14,485 bases of DNA from an uncultured Bacilli bacterium (GTDB lineage Bacteria; Bacillota_I; Bacilli_A; RF39; UBA660), in NCBI GenBank assembly GCA_947623705.1, contig CANQHT010000024.1:1-14485 (forward strand). Reading direction: 5' to 3'. Shown in pieces: positions 14,463-14,485 of the stretch (positions within the stretch are counted from its first letter, which is position 1; every line of letters starts with the position of its first letter). A program made the translations under genes and the position numbers. The notes below the pieces were generated by a model, which worked only from the letters and a program-made list of their open reading frames with translations, was not told the DNA's origin and did not search any database.

Positions 14463-14485
14463 AATGCTATAAAGGTAGTTGATAA

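Noticed and set aside
1..14485. tRNA, rRNA, CRISPR array or insertion sequence
   Set aside because: I saw no cloverleaf-forming tRNA, no rRNA motifs, no regularly spaced repeats and no transposase.

Overview
The window looks like chromosomal DNA of an uncultured, AT-rich, low-GC Gram-positive bacterium close to the Bacilli/Mollicutes boundary (for example RF39-like gut lineages). Evidence: very AT-rich codon use, a T-box riboswitch, the rnc-smc pair, GatCAB, a Gram-positive (type 2) peptide deformylase and an SMC of Mollicutes-like length. The standard code fits: Trp is TGG and no gene is broken by TGA. None of the twelve visible stop codons is TGA (six TAA, six TAG). The lineage is inferred from gene content only.

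Region 1 (1-1010) is the 3' end of a large surface/pilin-like protein gene. Its last ~140 coding bases switch abruptly from AT-rich to about 60% GC and encode a C-type-lectin-like tail ending in an ARPVFYL motif. A GC-rich hairpin lies just past the stop. This resembles a variable region written by a diversity-generating retroelement whose reverse transcriptase and template are not in the window.

Region 2 (1033-9352) is one long operon: promoter, T-box leader, hisS, aspS, asnS, an unknown 143-aa gene, gatC, gatA, gatB, terminator. The genes are packed with 0-17 nt gaps or short overlaps. The leader's specifier loop contains GACAC, which holds both an Asp (GAC) and a His (CAC) codon, matching the first two genes. 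The operon joins charging of His, Asp and Asn tRNAs to the amidotransferase that makes Gln-tRNA(Gln) and/or Asn-tRNA(Asn).

Region 3 (9386-13000) is a second rightward unit, rnc-smc (RNase III and the chromosome-organising SMC ATPase), behind an extended -10 promoter. It ends at a bidirectional terminator.

Region 4 (13009-14392) is a leftward two-gene unit, an unknown 257-aa protein followed by peptide deformylase, from a near-consensus sigma-A promoter. At the right edge a rightward -10 element points to a gene beginning beyond the window.
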